A DNA stretch of 64,000 nucleotides from Sphingomonas anseongensis (GTDB lineage Bacteria > Pseudomonadota > Alphaproteobacteria > Sphingomonadales > Sphingomonadaceae): positions 1,240,001-1,304,000 of the forward strand of contig NZ_JAMGBC010000001.1 of assembly GCF_023516495.1 (NCBI RefSeq). The letters are read 5' to 3'. The notes beneath the pieces were generated by a model, which was not told the origin of the DNA, made no database searches, and saw only the letters and a program-made list of their open reading frames with translations. Position numbers and translations under genes: made by a program. Below are positions 18,930 through 26,493 of the stretch, piece after piece; the first letter of the stretch is position 1, and each line of letters begins with the position of its first letter.

Positions 18930-19005
18930 TGGTGGAGCTGAGGGGAATCGAACCCCTGACCTCTGCAGTGCGATTGCAGCGCTCTCCCATCTGAGCTACA
19001 GCCCC
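18930..19005 (-). tRNA. tRNA-Ala (anticodon CGC)
   Basis: Cloverleaf on the minus strand: acceptor GGGGCTG paired with CAGCTCC including the G3-U70 wobble that marks alanine tRNAs, D-arm GTAGCTCAGATGGGAGAGC, anticodon stem CTGCA/TGCAG with loop ATCGCAC (anticodon CGC), and T-arm GGGGTTCGATTCCCC. CCA is encoded. Length is 76 nt. Confidence 0.95.
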
Positions 19006-19147
19006 GCGCCGCCAGCCTGGCAGGAAAGACACGCCCTTGGGCGCGCTTTGGAGCGGCTGCAATAGCCCCGGATTCCCCTCCACGCAATCGCTCGCCGCAG
19101 GGTTCACCCGCCTTGCCGAAAACGGTCGTTTTGAAGGCCTCCCAACC

Positions 19148-19173
19148 GGAACGGCGCCATTCCTCCATTCGTT
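19148..19173 (+). promoter_or_regulatory. EcfG-type general stress promoter before the DUF2171 gene
   Basis: GGAAC (19148-19152), 17 bases, then CGTT (19170-19173): an exact match to the alphaproteobacterial general-stress sigma factor consensus, about 60 bases before the start codon at 19234. Confidence 0.7.
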
Positions 19174-19233
19174 TTTTCCCTGTGACGCGCGGGGGTTCAC
19201 CCCGCCGCCCCGGATTCCCACGAAGGAGACCAG

Positions 19234-20289
19234 ATGATGGCCTATGACCGTTATGAAACACGCCGCGACCGCGACTGGCGAGGCAACAGCGACTACGAGC
19301 GCGGCCGCCGCGACGAGCGCGGGTTCTTCGAGCGCGCTGGCGACGAGATCGCCTCCTGGTTCGGCGACGACGACGCCGAGCGCCGTCGGCGCCAGGACGA
19401 GCAGATGAACCGCGGATCGGGACGCGAAAGCGGCTGGGGCCGCGACCGCGACTATGACCGTGGCTTCGGACGCGACTACGACCGCGACCGCCAGTCCGTC
19501 GCAAGCTCGGACCGCGACTTTGACCGCAACCGGTCGAGCAGCCGGCCGACAAACTGGACGTCGAGCGACCGCGACTATCGCTCCGGCCAGTCAACCCGCG
19601 GCTATGCCGGTTACGACCGCGACTACTCGTCGCGAGGCGGGATCGGCGGGTCGATGAGCTCCGACTACATGTCCCCGACCGGGCCGAGCTTCGGCTATGG
19701 CGGCACCTACGGCGCCGGAAGCAGCAACGGCTACGGAAGCGGCGGCTACGGCTCGGGCTTCGGCGGCGACCGCGAAAGCGACCGCAGCTACCGGCCGATG
19801 GCCGGCGACTATGGCCGGTCGGACCGTAACGAGGATCGCCACTATCACGCCTGGCGCCAGCGCCAGCTCGACGAGCTCGACCGCGACTATGACAATTACT
19901 GCCGCGAACGTCAGAACCGGTTCGAGAGCGATTTCGGCAGCTGGAGGCAGAACCGCATGTCGAAGCGGCAGCATCTCGGCAGCATCCGCGAGCATATGGA
20001 TGTGGTCGGAAGCGACGGCGAGACGGTCGGCAAGGTCGACTGCGTCAAGGGCGACCATATCGTCCTCACGAGGTCGGATTCGGACGACAACCGGCATCAC
20101 ATGATTGATTGTTCGATGGTCCAGACGGTCGAGGGCGACCAGGTCCGGCTCGAAATGCCTGCTGAGGAAGCCAAGAGCCGATTCCAGGAATCGGACGGCC
20201 GCGGCCTGTTCGGGCGCGACGACGACCGCGGCGAAGGCGGCGAGCGCACCGACCTCGAGCGGAGCTTCTCCGGCACCTACAAGAGCTAG
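19234..20289 (+). CDS. Low-complexity Arg/Asp/Tyr/Gly-rich protein with DUF2171 domain
   Basis: Protein of 351 aa. The N-terminal segment (AGDEIASWFGDDDAERRRRQDE) is typical of sphingomonad stress proteins. Residues ~60-200 are low complexity, dominated by RDRDYDRG, SSDRDYRSG and GYGSGGYGSG repeats and probably disordered. The C-terminal ~85 residues (SIREHMDVVGSDGETVGKVDCVKGDHIVL) form a PRC-barrel-like DUF2171 domain. The ATG is preceded by GAAGGAGA, and a perfect EcfG-type promoter lies upstream, so it is probably induced by general stress. Molecular role unknown; no signal peptide is visible. Confidence 0.85.
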   Translation: MMAYDRYETRRDRDWRGNSDYERGRRDERGFFERAGDEIASWFGDDDAERRRRQDEQMNRGSGRESGWGRDRDYDRGFGRDYDRDRQSVASSDRDFDRNRSSSRPTNWTSSDRDYRSGQSTRGYAGYDRDYSSRGGIGGSMSSDYMSPTGPSFGYGGTYGAGSSNGYGSGGYGSGFGGDRESDRSYRPMAGDYGRSDRNEDRHYHAWRQRQLDELDRDYDNYCRERQNRFESDFGSWRQNRMSKRQHLGSIREHMDVVGSDGETVGKVDCVKGDHIVLTRSDSDDNRHHMIDCSMVQTVEGDQVRLEMPAEEAKSRFQESDGRGLFGRDDDRGEGGERTDLERSFSGTYKS

Positions 20290-20312
20290 GCCCTGCTGAA
20301 GCTGGAATGAGG

Positions 20313-20345
20313 AAGGCCCGGCGGCGCGAGCTGCCGGGCCTTTCG
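20313..20345 (+). terminator. Intrinsic terminator after the DUF2171 gene
   Basis: AAGGCCCGGC (20313-20322) pairs with GCCGGGCCTT (20333-20342), a 10-bp stem ending in a short T-run. Confidence 0.75.
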
Positions 20346-20391
20346 CATGCCGCCCGGCGAGCCTAAGCAGCGGCTCGAAAAGGAGGGATCG

Positions 20392-21378
20392 ATGGCCCGA
20401 GCCTGGCATTTGGTGAGCCGCCCCGAGGCGCTTCCGACGAGCGACAATTTCGCCCTTCGCGACATCGAGCTTCCAAAGCTCGAGGACGGCCAGGTGCACG
20501 TCCGCAACCTTTGGCTGTCCGTCGATCCCTACATGCGCGGCCGGATGAACGAGTCGAGGTCGTATATCCCGCCGTTCCAGATCGATGAGCCCATGGACGG
20601 AGGAGCGATCGGCGAGGTCGTCGAATCCCGGGCCGACGGCTTTGCTCCCGGCGATCTCGTCTCCCACTTTTCCGGCTGGCGCGACGAGGCAGTGCTGCCG
20701 GCGAAGGCGCTCACCAAGATTCCCGATGTCGGAGCAAAGCCGGAAACGTTCCTGAGCGTGCTCGGAATGCCGGGAGCGACAGCTTACTTCGGACTCCTCG
20801 ACGCGGCCCAAGCCAAGGCGGGAGACACGGTCTTCGTCTCGGCTGCTGCGGGAGCGGTCGGCTCAGCGGTCGTACAGATCGCCAAGGCCAAGGGCATGAC
20901 CGTCGTCGGATCCGCAGGCGGCAAGGAGAAATGCGAGTTCGTCCGCTCGCTCGGCGCCGATGCCGCCATCGACTATCGCGCCGGCCCAGTTCTGGCCTCG
21001 CTTCGCGACGCCGCCCCCGACGGCATCGACGTCTATTTCGACAATGTCGGCGGCGACCACCTCGATGCCGCCTTCGCCCGCGCCCGGCTCAACGCCCGCT
21101 TCGCCTTGTGCGGGATGATTGCCGGCTACAACAGCCGGGAGCCGCAGCAATTCCGCTACATCATCCGCATGATCGCGATGCGCGTTACCATGCGCGGCTT
21201 CCTCTACGGCGACTACGTGTCGCGGCTCGACGAATTCTATCGCGACATGGGCGAGCTGATGGCCACCGGCAAAGTCCGCTCGCACGAGACCGTGTTCGAT
21301 GGGCTGGAAAAGGCCCCCGATGCGTTCCTCGGCCTGTTCTCGGGCGCCAACACCGGAAAGATGCTCGTCCGGGTCTAG
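20392..21378 (+). CDS. NADP-dependent alkenal/enone reductase (CurA-like MDR family)
   Basis: Medium-chain dehydrogenase/reductase of 328 aa without zinc ligands, close to CurA and leukotriene B4 12-hydroxydehydrogenase-type double-bond reductases. Marks are LWLSVDPYMRGRM near the N-terminus, the Rossmann motif VSAAAGAVGSAVVQIAKAKG, and FDNVGGDHLDAAF. AAGGAGG 7 bases before ATG 20392 fixes the start; the frame from 20347 runs through the preceding terminator. The substrate is probably an alpha,beta-unsaturated carbonyl. Its stop shares CTAG with the opposed metallopeptidase gene. Confidence 0.88.
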   Translation: MARAWHLVSRPEALPTSDNFALRDIELPKLEDGQVHVRNLWLSVDPYMRGRMNESRSYIPPFQIDEPMDGGAIGEVVESRADGFAPGDLVSHFSGWRDEAVLPAKALTKIPDVGAKPETFLSVLGMPGATAYFGLLDAAQAKAGDTVFVSAAAGAVGSAVVQIAKAKGMTVVGSAGGKEKCEFVRSLGADAAIDYRAGPVLASLRDAAPDGIDVYFDNVGGDHLDAAFARARLNARFALCGMIAGYNSREPQQFRYIIRMIAMRVTMRGFLYGDYVSRLDEFYRDMGELMATGKVRSHETVFDGLEKAPDAFLGLFSGANTGKMLVRV

Positions 21379-22262
21379 ATCTTGCAGGCGGCCGGGTCGC
21401 CGCTCTGGTACCCGGTGCGGAGCGCAGCCATCCTCTGTGCCGACGTGCCGTGCGTGAAGCTCTCCGGAACAACTCGCCCCTGTGTCTGCCTCTGAAGCGT
21501 GTCGTCGCCGATGGCTTCGGCGGCGCGCATGCCTTCTTCGATGTCGCCTGCTTCCATGATGCTTCCGCGTTCGTCGCGCGCATTGGCCGCCCACACGCCC
21601 GCGTAGCAATCGGCTTGCAGCTCCACCCTCACCTGGATGGCATTACCCTCGGCCTCGCTTGCCCGAACCTGCGCATTGTGAGCTTCGTCGAGGCCGCCCT
21701 GCAAATCCTGCACGTGATGTCCGACTTCGTGGGCAATTACATACGCCATTGCGAAGTCGCCGGGCGCTCCGAACCGCTGTGAAAGCTCGTTGAAGAATTG
21801 CGGGTCGATGTAGATCTTCTTGTCCGTCGGACAATAAAATGGGCCCATCGCCGCCTGCGCTGCACCGCAGCCCGAACTGCTGCTGTTCGAATAAGCGACC
21901 ATCGTGGTCGGCGAATATTGGGCGTTGCTCTTGGCGAAGATCTCGCCCCAGGTCTGCTCCGTCGAGCCAAGCACGCGCGTCAGGAAGGATCGAACGTTCG
22001 GGTCGAGCGTGGACTGGCCGGAAGGCGCGGTTTGCTGCGTCCCGCCACCCGGCAGAATTCCACCGCCGCCGCCGAGCCCGCCAAGCGAGCTCAGGATGAA
22101 GTAGCCGATGACGAGGATGACCACGCCGCCGAGCCCGAACCGGCTCATGATCAGGGGGATCAGGCAGCCGAGCGCGTTGCCGCCTCCGCCGCCAAAGCCA
22201 TAGCCGGACTGGCCGGTCCGGTCCTCGAAGTTGCTGCTTTCGGGTTCGCCGCCAAGACGCAT
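21375..22262 (-). CDS. Putative neutral zinc metallopeptidase (YpfJ family)
   Basis: Membrane-anchored protein of 295 aa: a Gly-rich N-terminus, one hydrophobic segment (LGGVVILVIGYFILSSLGGL, about residues 45-64), and a C-terminal domain with the zinc site AYVIAHEVGHHVQ (HExxH), preceded by FYCPTDKKIYIDPQFFNEL. This is the conserved layout of the YpfJ/KPN_02809 family. Its substrate is not known. GGGAGGAG upstream of ATG 22262 supports the start. Confidence 0.88.
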   Translation of the reverse strand: MRLGGEPESSNFEDRTGQSGYGFGGGGGNALGCLIPLIMSRFGLGGVVILVIGYFILSSLGGLGGGGGILPGGGTQQTAPSGQSTLDPNVRSFLTRVLGSTEQTWGEIFAKSNAQYSPTTMVAYSNSSSSGCGAAQAAMGPFYCPTDKKIYIDPQFFNELSQRFGAPGDFAMAYVIAHEVGHHVQDLQGGLDEAHNAQVRASEAEGNAIQVRVELQADCYAGVWAANARDERGSIMEAGDIEEGMRAAEAIGDDTLQRQTQGRVVPESFTHGTSAQRMAALRTGYQSGDPAACKI

Positions 22263-22358
22263 GGTTCACTCCTCCCTGTTCCGCCCCCAATGCGCGAACG
22301 GGCACGGCAGTTGCAAACAGGTCGTCAGGCGGCGACTAGCGGGAGGAAAGGAGCTTCC

Positions 22359-23126
22359 ATGATTCTCGAAGGAAAAGTCGCGCTGGTCACCGGCTCGACG
22401 TCCGGAATCGGACTCGCGATTGCGCGCGCGTTCGCCGCCGAGGGCGCCAGCCTGATGATCAACGGTTTCGGCGATACGCAGGAAATCGAGCGGGTGAAGT
22501 CGGAGCTCGGAGCCGTCCACGATGGCGCCGACATGTCCGACCCCGCTGCGATCGAGCGGATGATGCGCCGCTGCGCGGACGAACTCGGCGGGCCCGACAT
22601 TCTCGTCAACAATGCGGGGATCCAGCACGTCGCGCCGATCGACAGTTTTCCACCCGAAAAGTGGGACGCGATCATCGCCATCAACCTGTCGGCGGTCTTC
22701 CACACCACCCGCCACGCGCTTCCGGCGATGAAGGCAAAAGGCTGGGGCCGGGTGATCAACACGGCGAGCGCTCACAGCCTCGTCGCGAGCCCCAACAAGT
22801 CGGCTTATGTCGCAGCAAAGCACGGAGTCGCCGGCTTCACCAAGACCGCCGCTCTTGAGGTTGCCCGGGAGGGCGTTACCGTCAACTGCATTTCGCCTGG
22901 TTATGTCTGGACCACGCTGGTCGAGAACCAGATCCCGGACACGATGAAGGCGCGCGGCCTGACTCGCGAGCAGGTGATGAACGACGTCCTCCTCGCCGCC
23001 CAGCCGACCAAGCAGTTCGTCACTCCCGAACAGGTGGCTGCGCTTGCGGTCTTTCTGTGCCGCGACGAAGCTGCGTCGATTACGGGCACGAACATCAGCA
23101 TGGACGGGGGCTGGACGGCTGCATAG
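22359..23126 (+). CDS. bdhA: 3-hydroxybutyrate dehydrogenase (SDR family)
   Basis: Short-chain dehydrogenase of 255 aa that interconverts (R)-3-hydroxybutyrate and acetoacetate with NAD. It has TGSTSGIG at the nucleotide site, MINGFGD, which is characteristic of this enzyme, NNAGIQ, catalytic Ser/Tyr/Lys in TASAHS...YVAAKHG, and the closing QPTKQFVTPEQVAALAVF and SITGTNISMDGGW typical of the family. GGGAGGAAAGGAG precedes ATG 22359. No polyhydroxybutyrate genes are in the window. Confidence 0.92.
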   Translation: MILEGKVALVTGSTSGIGLAIARAFAAEGASLMINGFGDTQEIERVKSELGAVHDGADMSDPAAIERMMRRCADELGGPDILVNNAGIQHVAPIDSFPPEKWDAIIAINLSAVFHTTRHALPAMKAKGWGRVINTASAHSLVASPNKSAYVAAKHGVAGFTKTAALEVAREGVTVNCISPGYVWTTLVENQIPDTMKARGLTREQVMNDVLLAAQPTKQFVTPEQVAALAVFLCRDEAASITGTNISMDGGWTAA

Positions 23127-23136
23127 TCTGACCGCC

Positions 23137-23757
23137 ATGCGGGTCGCTCTCTCCTTCTTGGCACTGCCGCTCGCCTGCACCGGCTGCTCGATGATGGCGC
23201 CGTCGACGGCGGTGGTTCAGCCTGCGCACGACTGGCGAGCGGTTGCTACCGACTCCGACCGTGCGCGTCTCCGCGACTGGCGGGGCGCATTCACGGCGGC
23301 GCTCGCCGCAGCGAGCAAGAGCGGTCACGCCGCCGACATCGCAAAGGAGGGCGCGCTTCTGAATCCCGACTCTGCGATCGGCGGGCCGATCCCCGACGGA
23401 ATGTATCGCTGCCGGGTGATCAAGCTCGGAGCCAAGTCGGTCGGAATGCTCGACTATGTCGCTTATCCCTATTTCAACTGCCGGGTTCAGCAGAAGGGCG
23501 AAGCGCAGTCCTTCGCCAAGCTCAACGGGTCCCAGCGCCAGGTCGGGATCATCTTCCCGCACGACCAGCTCCGAAGCGTGTTCCTCGGCACATTGACGCT
23601 TGGCGATGAAGCGCGGGCGACACCATACGGCGTCGATCCCGACCGCGACGTCGTCGGCTATGTCGAGCGGATCGGCGAGGCCCGCTGGCGGCTGGTCATG
23701 CCCTACCCGCATTTCGAATCTCAGCTCGACGTGATGGAGTTGGTCCCTGCCTCTTGA
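23137..23757 (+). CDS. DUF4893-type lipoprotein
   Basis: Protein of 206 aa with an N-terminal signal (MRVALSFLALPLACTGCSMM) carrying one or two possible lipobox cysteines, followed by a globular region resembling DUF4893 (GPIPDGMYRCRVIKLG, then YFNCRVQQKGE, and VGYVERIGEARWRLVMPYPH). It probably sits in the periplasm or at the outer-membrane face. It starts ten bases after the dehydrogenase stop, so co-transcription is likely. Function unknown. Confidence 0.75.
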   Translation: MRVALSFLALPLACTGCSMMAPSTAVVQPAHDWRAVATDSDRARLRDWRGAFTAALAAASKSGHAADIAKEGALLNPDSAIGGPIPDGMYRCRVIKLGAKSVGMLDYVAYPYFNCRVQQKGEAQSFAKLNGSQRQVGIIFPHDQLRSVFLGTLTLGDEARATPYGVDPDRDVVGYVERIGEARWRLVMPYPHFESQLDVMELVPAS

Positions 23758-23770
23758 GGAGTGCGTTTGA

Positions 23771-25084
23771 ATGAAGTCCGCGATCGCCATCGGAGTAGCC
23801 GCTATGACGCTTTCGAGCATGGCCCCCGCCGCAACCATTGCCGACGCGGTCCAGGCCGACATGCCGCAGCTGATGACGCTGTACCGCGACCTCCATGCCA
23901 ACCCCGAGCTGTCGATGCAGGAGGTCCGAACACCGGCGAAGCTCGCCGCGGAAATGCGCAAGCTCGGCTTCGACGTCACCGAACATGTCGGCAAGACAGG
24001 CGTAGTCGCGGTGATGAAGAACGGCCCCGGCCCGGTACTCCTGATCCGCGCCGACATGGATGCGCTCCCGGTCAAGGAGCAGACCGGCCTTCCCTTCTCG
24101 TCGAAGGTCGTCGGCAAGCTGCCGGACGGCACGGCAACTCCGGTGATGCACGCCTGCGGACATGACACCCACATTACGACCTGGCTCGCCACGGGCCGTC
24201 GGCTGGCGGCGATGAAGGATCAGTGGTCGGGCACGGTCGTCATGGTCCTGCAGCCCGGCGAGGAGCTGGTGATGGGCGCCCAGGCGATGCTCGACGACGG
24301 ACTCTACACGCGCTTCCCCAAGCCCCAATATCTCCTCGCCTTCCACGACGCCGCGTCGCTTCCCGCCGGACAGATCGGGGTGACTCCAGGCTATGTGCTG
24401 GCGAACGTCGACACGGTGAACATCTCCGTCAAAGGCATCGGCGGCCACGGCGCTTATCCTTATGCGACCAAGGATCCGATCGTCCTCGCGTCGCGCATCG
24501 TCAGCGCGCTTCAGACGCTGATCAGCCGCGAGAACAACCCGCTCAATCCCGGCGTGGTGACAGTCGGGAGCTTCCATGCGGGGACCAAGAGCAACATCAT
24601 TCCGGACGAGGCCAAGCTCGCGCTGACGGTGCGCAGCTACACACCCGAGACCCGCAAGCTCCTTCTCGACGGCATCCGACGGATCGCCCGCGGTGAAGCG
24701 ATCGCGGCCGGGCTTCCGGACGACAAGATGCCCGTCGTCGAGATCGAAGAGCCTTCGGCCGACGCGACGTTCAACACCTCGCCGTTTGCCGAACATTTGA
24801 CTCAGGTGTTCGCCGGCCATTTCGGCAAGGACCGGGTGACCCAGCCGCAACCGGTGATGGCGGCGGAAGACTTCAGTCGCTACTGGCTCGCCGACAAGTC
24901 CACTCAGAGCACCATCTTCTGGGTGGGAGGAGTGCCCAAGGAAAAGTGGGACGCGGCGAACGGCGACACGACCAAGCTGCCCTCCCTGCACAGCCCCTTT
25001 TGGGCGCCGGACGCGGAGGCGGTGATTTCGACGGCGACGGAAGCGCTGACCGTTGCCGCGCTCGACGTGCTCAAGAAGGGCTAA
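23771..25084 (+). CDS. Secreted M20-family amidohydrolase
   Basis: Metal-dependent amidohydrolase of 437 aa, similar to hippurate/N-acyl-amino-acid hydrolases. A signal peptide (MKSAIAIGVAAMTLSSMAPAA) predicts a periplasmic enzyme. Metal-site marks are LLIRADMDALPV, HACGHDTH and a bridging Glu in LQPGEELVMGA; the dimerisation domain follows (VKGIGGHGAYP). The late VMAAEDFSRY is also standard. The start lies 13 bases after the preceding lipoprotein stop. Substrate unknown. Confidence 0.88.
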   Translation: MKSAIAIGVAAMTLSSMAPAATIADAVQADMPQLMTLYRDLHANPELSMQEVRTPAKLAAEMRKLGFDVTEHVGKTGVVAVMKNGPGPVLLIRADMDALPVKEQTGLPFSSKVVGKLPDGTATPVMHACGHDTHITTWLATGRRLAAMKDQWSGTVVMVLQPGEELVMGAQAMLDDGLYTRFPKPQYLLAFHDAASLPAGQIGVTPGYVLANVDTVNISVKGIGGHGAYPYATKDPIVLASRIVSALQTLISRENNPLNPGVVTVGSFHAGTKSNIIPDEAKLALTVRSYTPETRKLLLDGIRRIARGEAIAAGLPDDKMPVVEIEEPSADATFNTSPFAEHLTQVFAGHFGKDRVTQPQPVMAAEDFSRYWLADKSTQSTIFWVGGVPKEKWDAANGDTTKLPSLHSPFWAPDAEAVISTATEALTVAALDVLKKG

Positions 25085-25087
25085 ACA

Positions 25088-25354
25088 CTACTCGGCTGCC
25101 CACTGCGCCGATTTCTCGATGATCGTCAGCTCGCGCAGAAGCGCATCGACGCTTTGCGTGAGCTCCGGAAGCTGGGTGATCTGGTGGCGAGCGCCGCGAT
25201 AGGCTTCGGCGATCAATATGGCGTCGATGAGGATCGGAACGACGAGGGTTTCCGGATCGTCCATCTCCGCCAGGCCCTGAAGCTTTTCCAGCGCCTTGCG
25301 CCGAGCCGCTTCCGGATCGGACACGACCGCTGCTCTTCCGATCATCCACCCCAT
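25088..25354 (-). CDS. Small conserved-looking hypothetical protein (88 aa)
   Basis: Unrecognised 88-aa protein, predominantly helical: MGWMIGRAAVVSDPEAARRK, then a segment LVVPILIDAILIAEAYRG, ending KSAQWAAE. AAGGAGAG lies six bases before the ATG, good evidence for a real gene. It ends three bases after the opposed amidohydrolase stop. No membrane signal is convincing. Confidence 0.65.
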   Translation of the reverse strand: MGWMIGRAAVVSDPEAARRKALEKLQGLAEMDDPETLVVPILIDAILIAEAYRGARHQITQLPELTQSVDALLRELTIIEKSAQWAAE

Positions 25355-25443
25355 CGCTCTCTCCTTGCCGCAACTCTAGTCCGGACCTTGGAGCGGCGAA
25401 AATCGCGTGGGCGCGCGATTGAGGCGCTTCGGCGTAACCGCCG

Positions 25444-26382
25444 TTAAGCGCTTGCGGCGTCGAGGCGCGCGATCTGATCCGGCGTCAGCTGGAGCTGAAG
25501 CGCCGCGAGCAACTCGCCGAGCTGCTCCATGCTCGTCGCGCTCGCGATCGGCGCCGTGATCGCCGGCTGGACCATCGTCCAGGCGAGGGTGACGGTGGCA
25601 AGCGCAGCCCCCGTTTCCGCGGCCACTTCGTCGAGTACCTGGAGAACGCGCATTCCTCGGCCTTCCAGATATTCGACGTTGCGCATTCCGCGGACCGACT
25701 TCGTCAGATCGTCCTGCGAGCGGTACTTGCCGGTGAGGAAGCCGTTGGCGAGGCTGTAGAAGGGGAAGACGGCGAGGCCGTTGCGGACGGCGACGTCGCG
25801 CAGCCCGTCCTCGAACTTCGCCCGCTCGACGAGATTGTACCAGGGCTGGAGCGCACTAACCGGAGTGAGCTCCAGCCGCCGCGACGTTTCGAGCGCTTCG
25901 TCGAGCCGCTCGGCAGTGAACTGCGACAGGCCAATCGCGCGTATCTTGCCCGCTTCGACGAGCCGCTCGAAAGCGCCGAGGCTGTCGGCGAGCGGGACAG
26001 TCTCATCGTCCTTGTGCTGGTAATAGAGGTCGATCCGCTCGATCCCGAGCCTCTCTAGCGAGGCGTCGCAGGCCGCCGCGATCTTGTCCGGAGCGAGGCC
26101 TTCCAGGAACCCGACCTTCGTCGCGATCACCACCTTGTCGCGTTTCGACGGGTCGCGCTTCAGCCAGCGGCCGATCACGCCTTCGCTCTCGCCCCCGCTG
26201 TGGCCGGGCACCCACGCCGTATAGACGTCGGCAGTGTCGATCATCGTTCCGCCGGCATTGACGAAGGCGTCGAGGATGGCGAAGCTGGTCTCCTCGTCCG
26301 CGGTCCAGCCGAACACGTTTCCACCCAGCGCCAGCGACGCCACCTCGATTCCGCTGCTTCCGATCGGGCGCTTGCTGACCAT
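25444..26382 (-). CDS. Aldo/keto reductase
   Basis: NADPH-dependent aldo/keto reductase (312 aa, AKR superfamily TIM barrel). The catalytic positions are visible: Asp and Tyr in MIDTADVYTAW, Lys in VVIATKVG and His in IDLYYQHKDD. The NADP-binding C-terminal part includes ATVTLAWTMVQPAITAPIAS. AAGGAGG before ATG 26382 sets the start. The physiological substrate is unknown. It is divergently transcribed from prsK across about 110 bases that must hold both promoters. Confidence 0.92.
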   Translation of the reverse strand: MVSKRPIGSSGIEVASLALGGNVFGWTADEETSFAILDAFVNAGGTMIDTADVYTAWVPGHSGGESEGVIGRWLKRDPSKRDKVVIATKVGFLEGLAPDKIAAACDASLERLGIERIDLYYQHKDDETVPLADSLGAFERLVEAGKIRAIGLSQFTAERLDEALETSRRLELTPVSALQPWYNLVERAKFEDGLRDVAVRNGLAVFPFYSLANGFLTGKYRSQDDLTKSVRGMRNVEYLEGRGMRVLQVLDEVAAETGAALATVTLAWTMVQPAITAPIASATSMEQLGELLAALQLQLTPDQIARLDAASA

Positions 26383-26493
26383 GACCTGCCTCCTTCGGCC
26401 TCGCTACCAGAAAGCGGCGTTCGAGGAAGCGTTCACCACTTATTTGTAAAGTTTAGCGACACCTGTCGCCATGTCGGTCGATTTGCCACTCTC

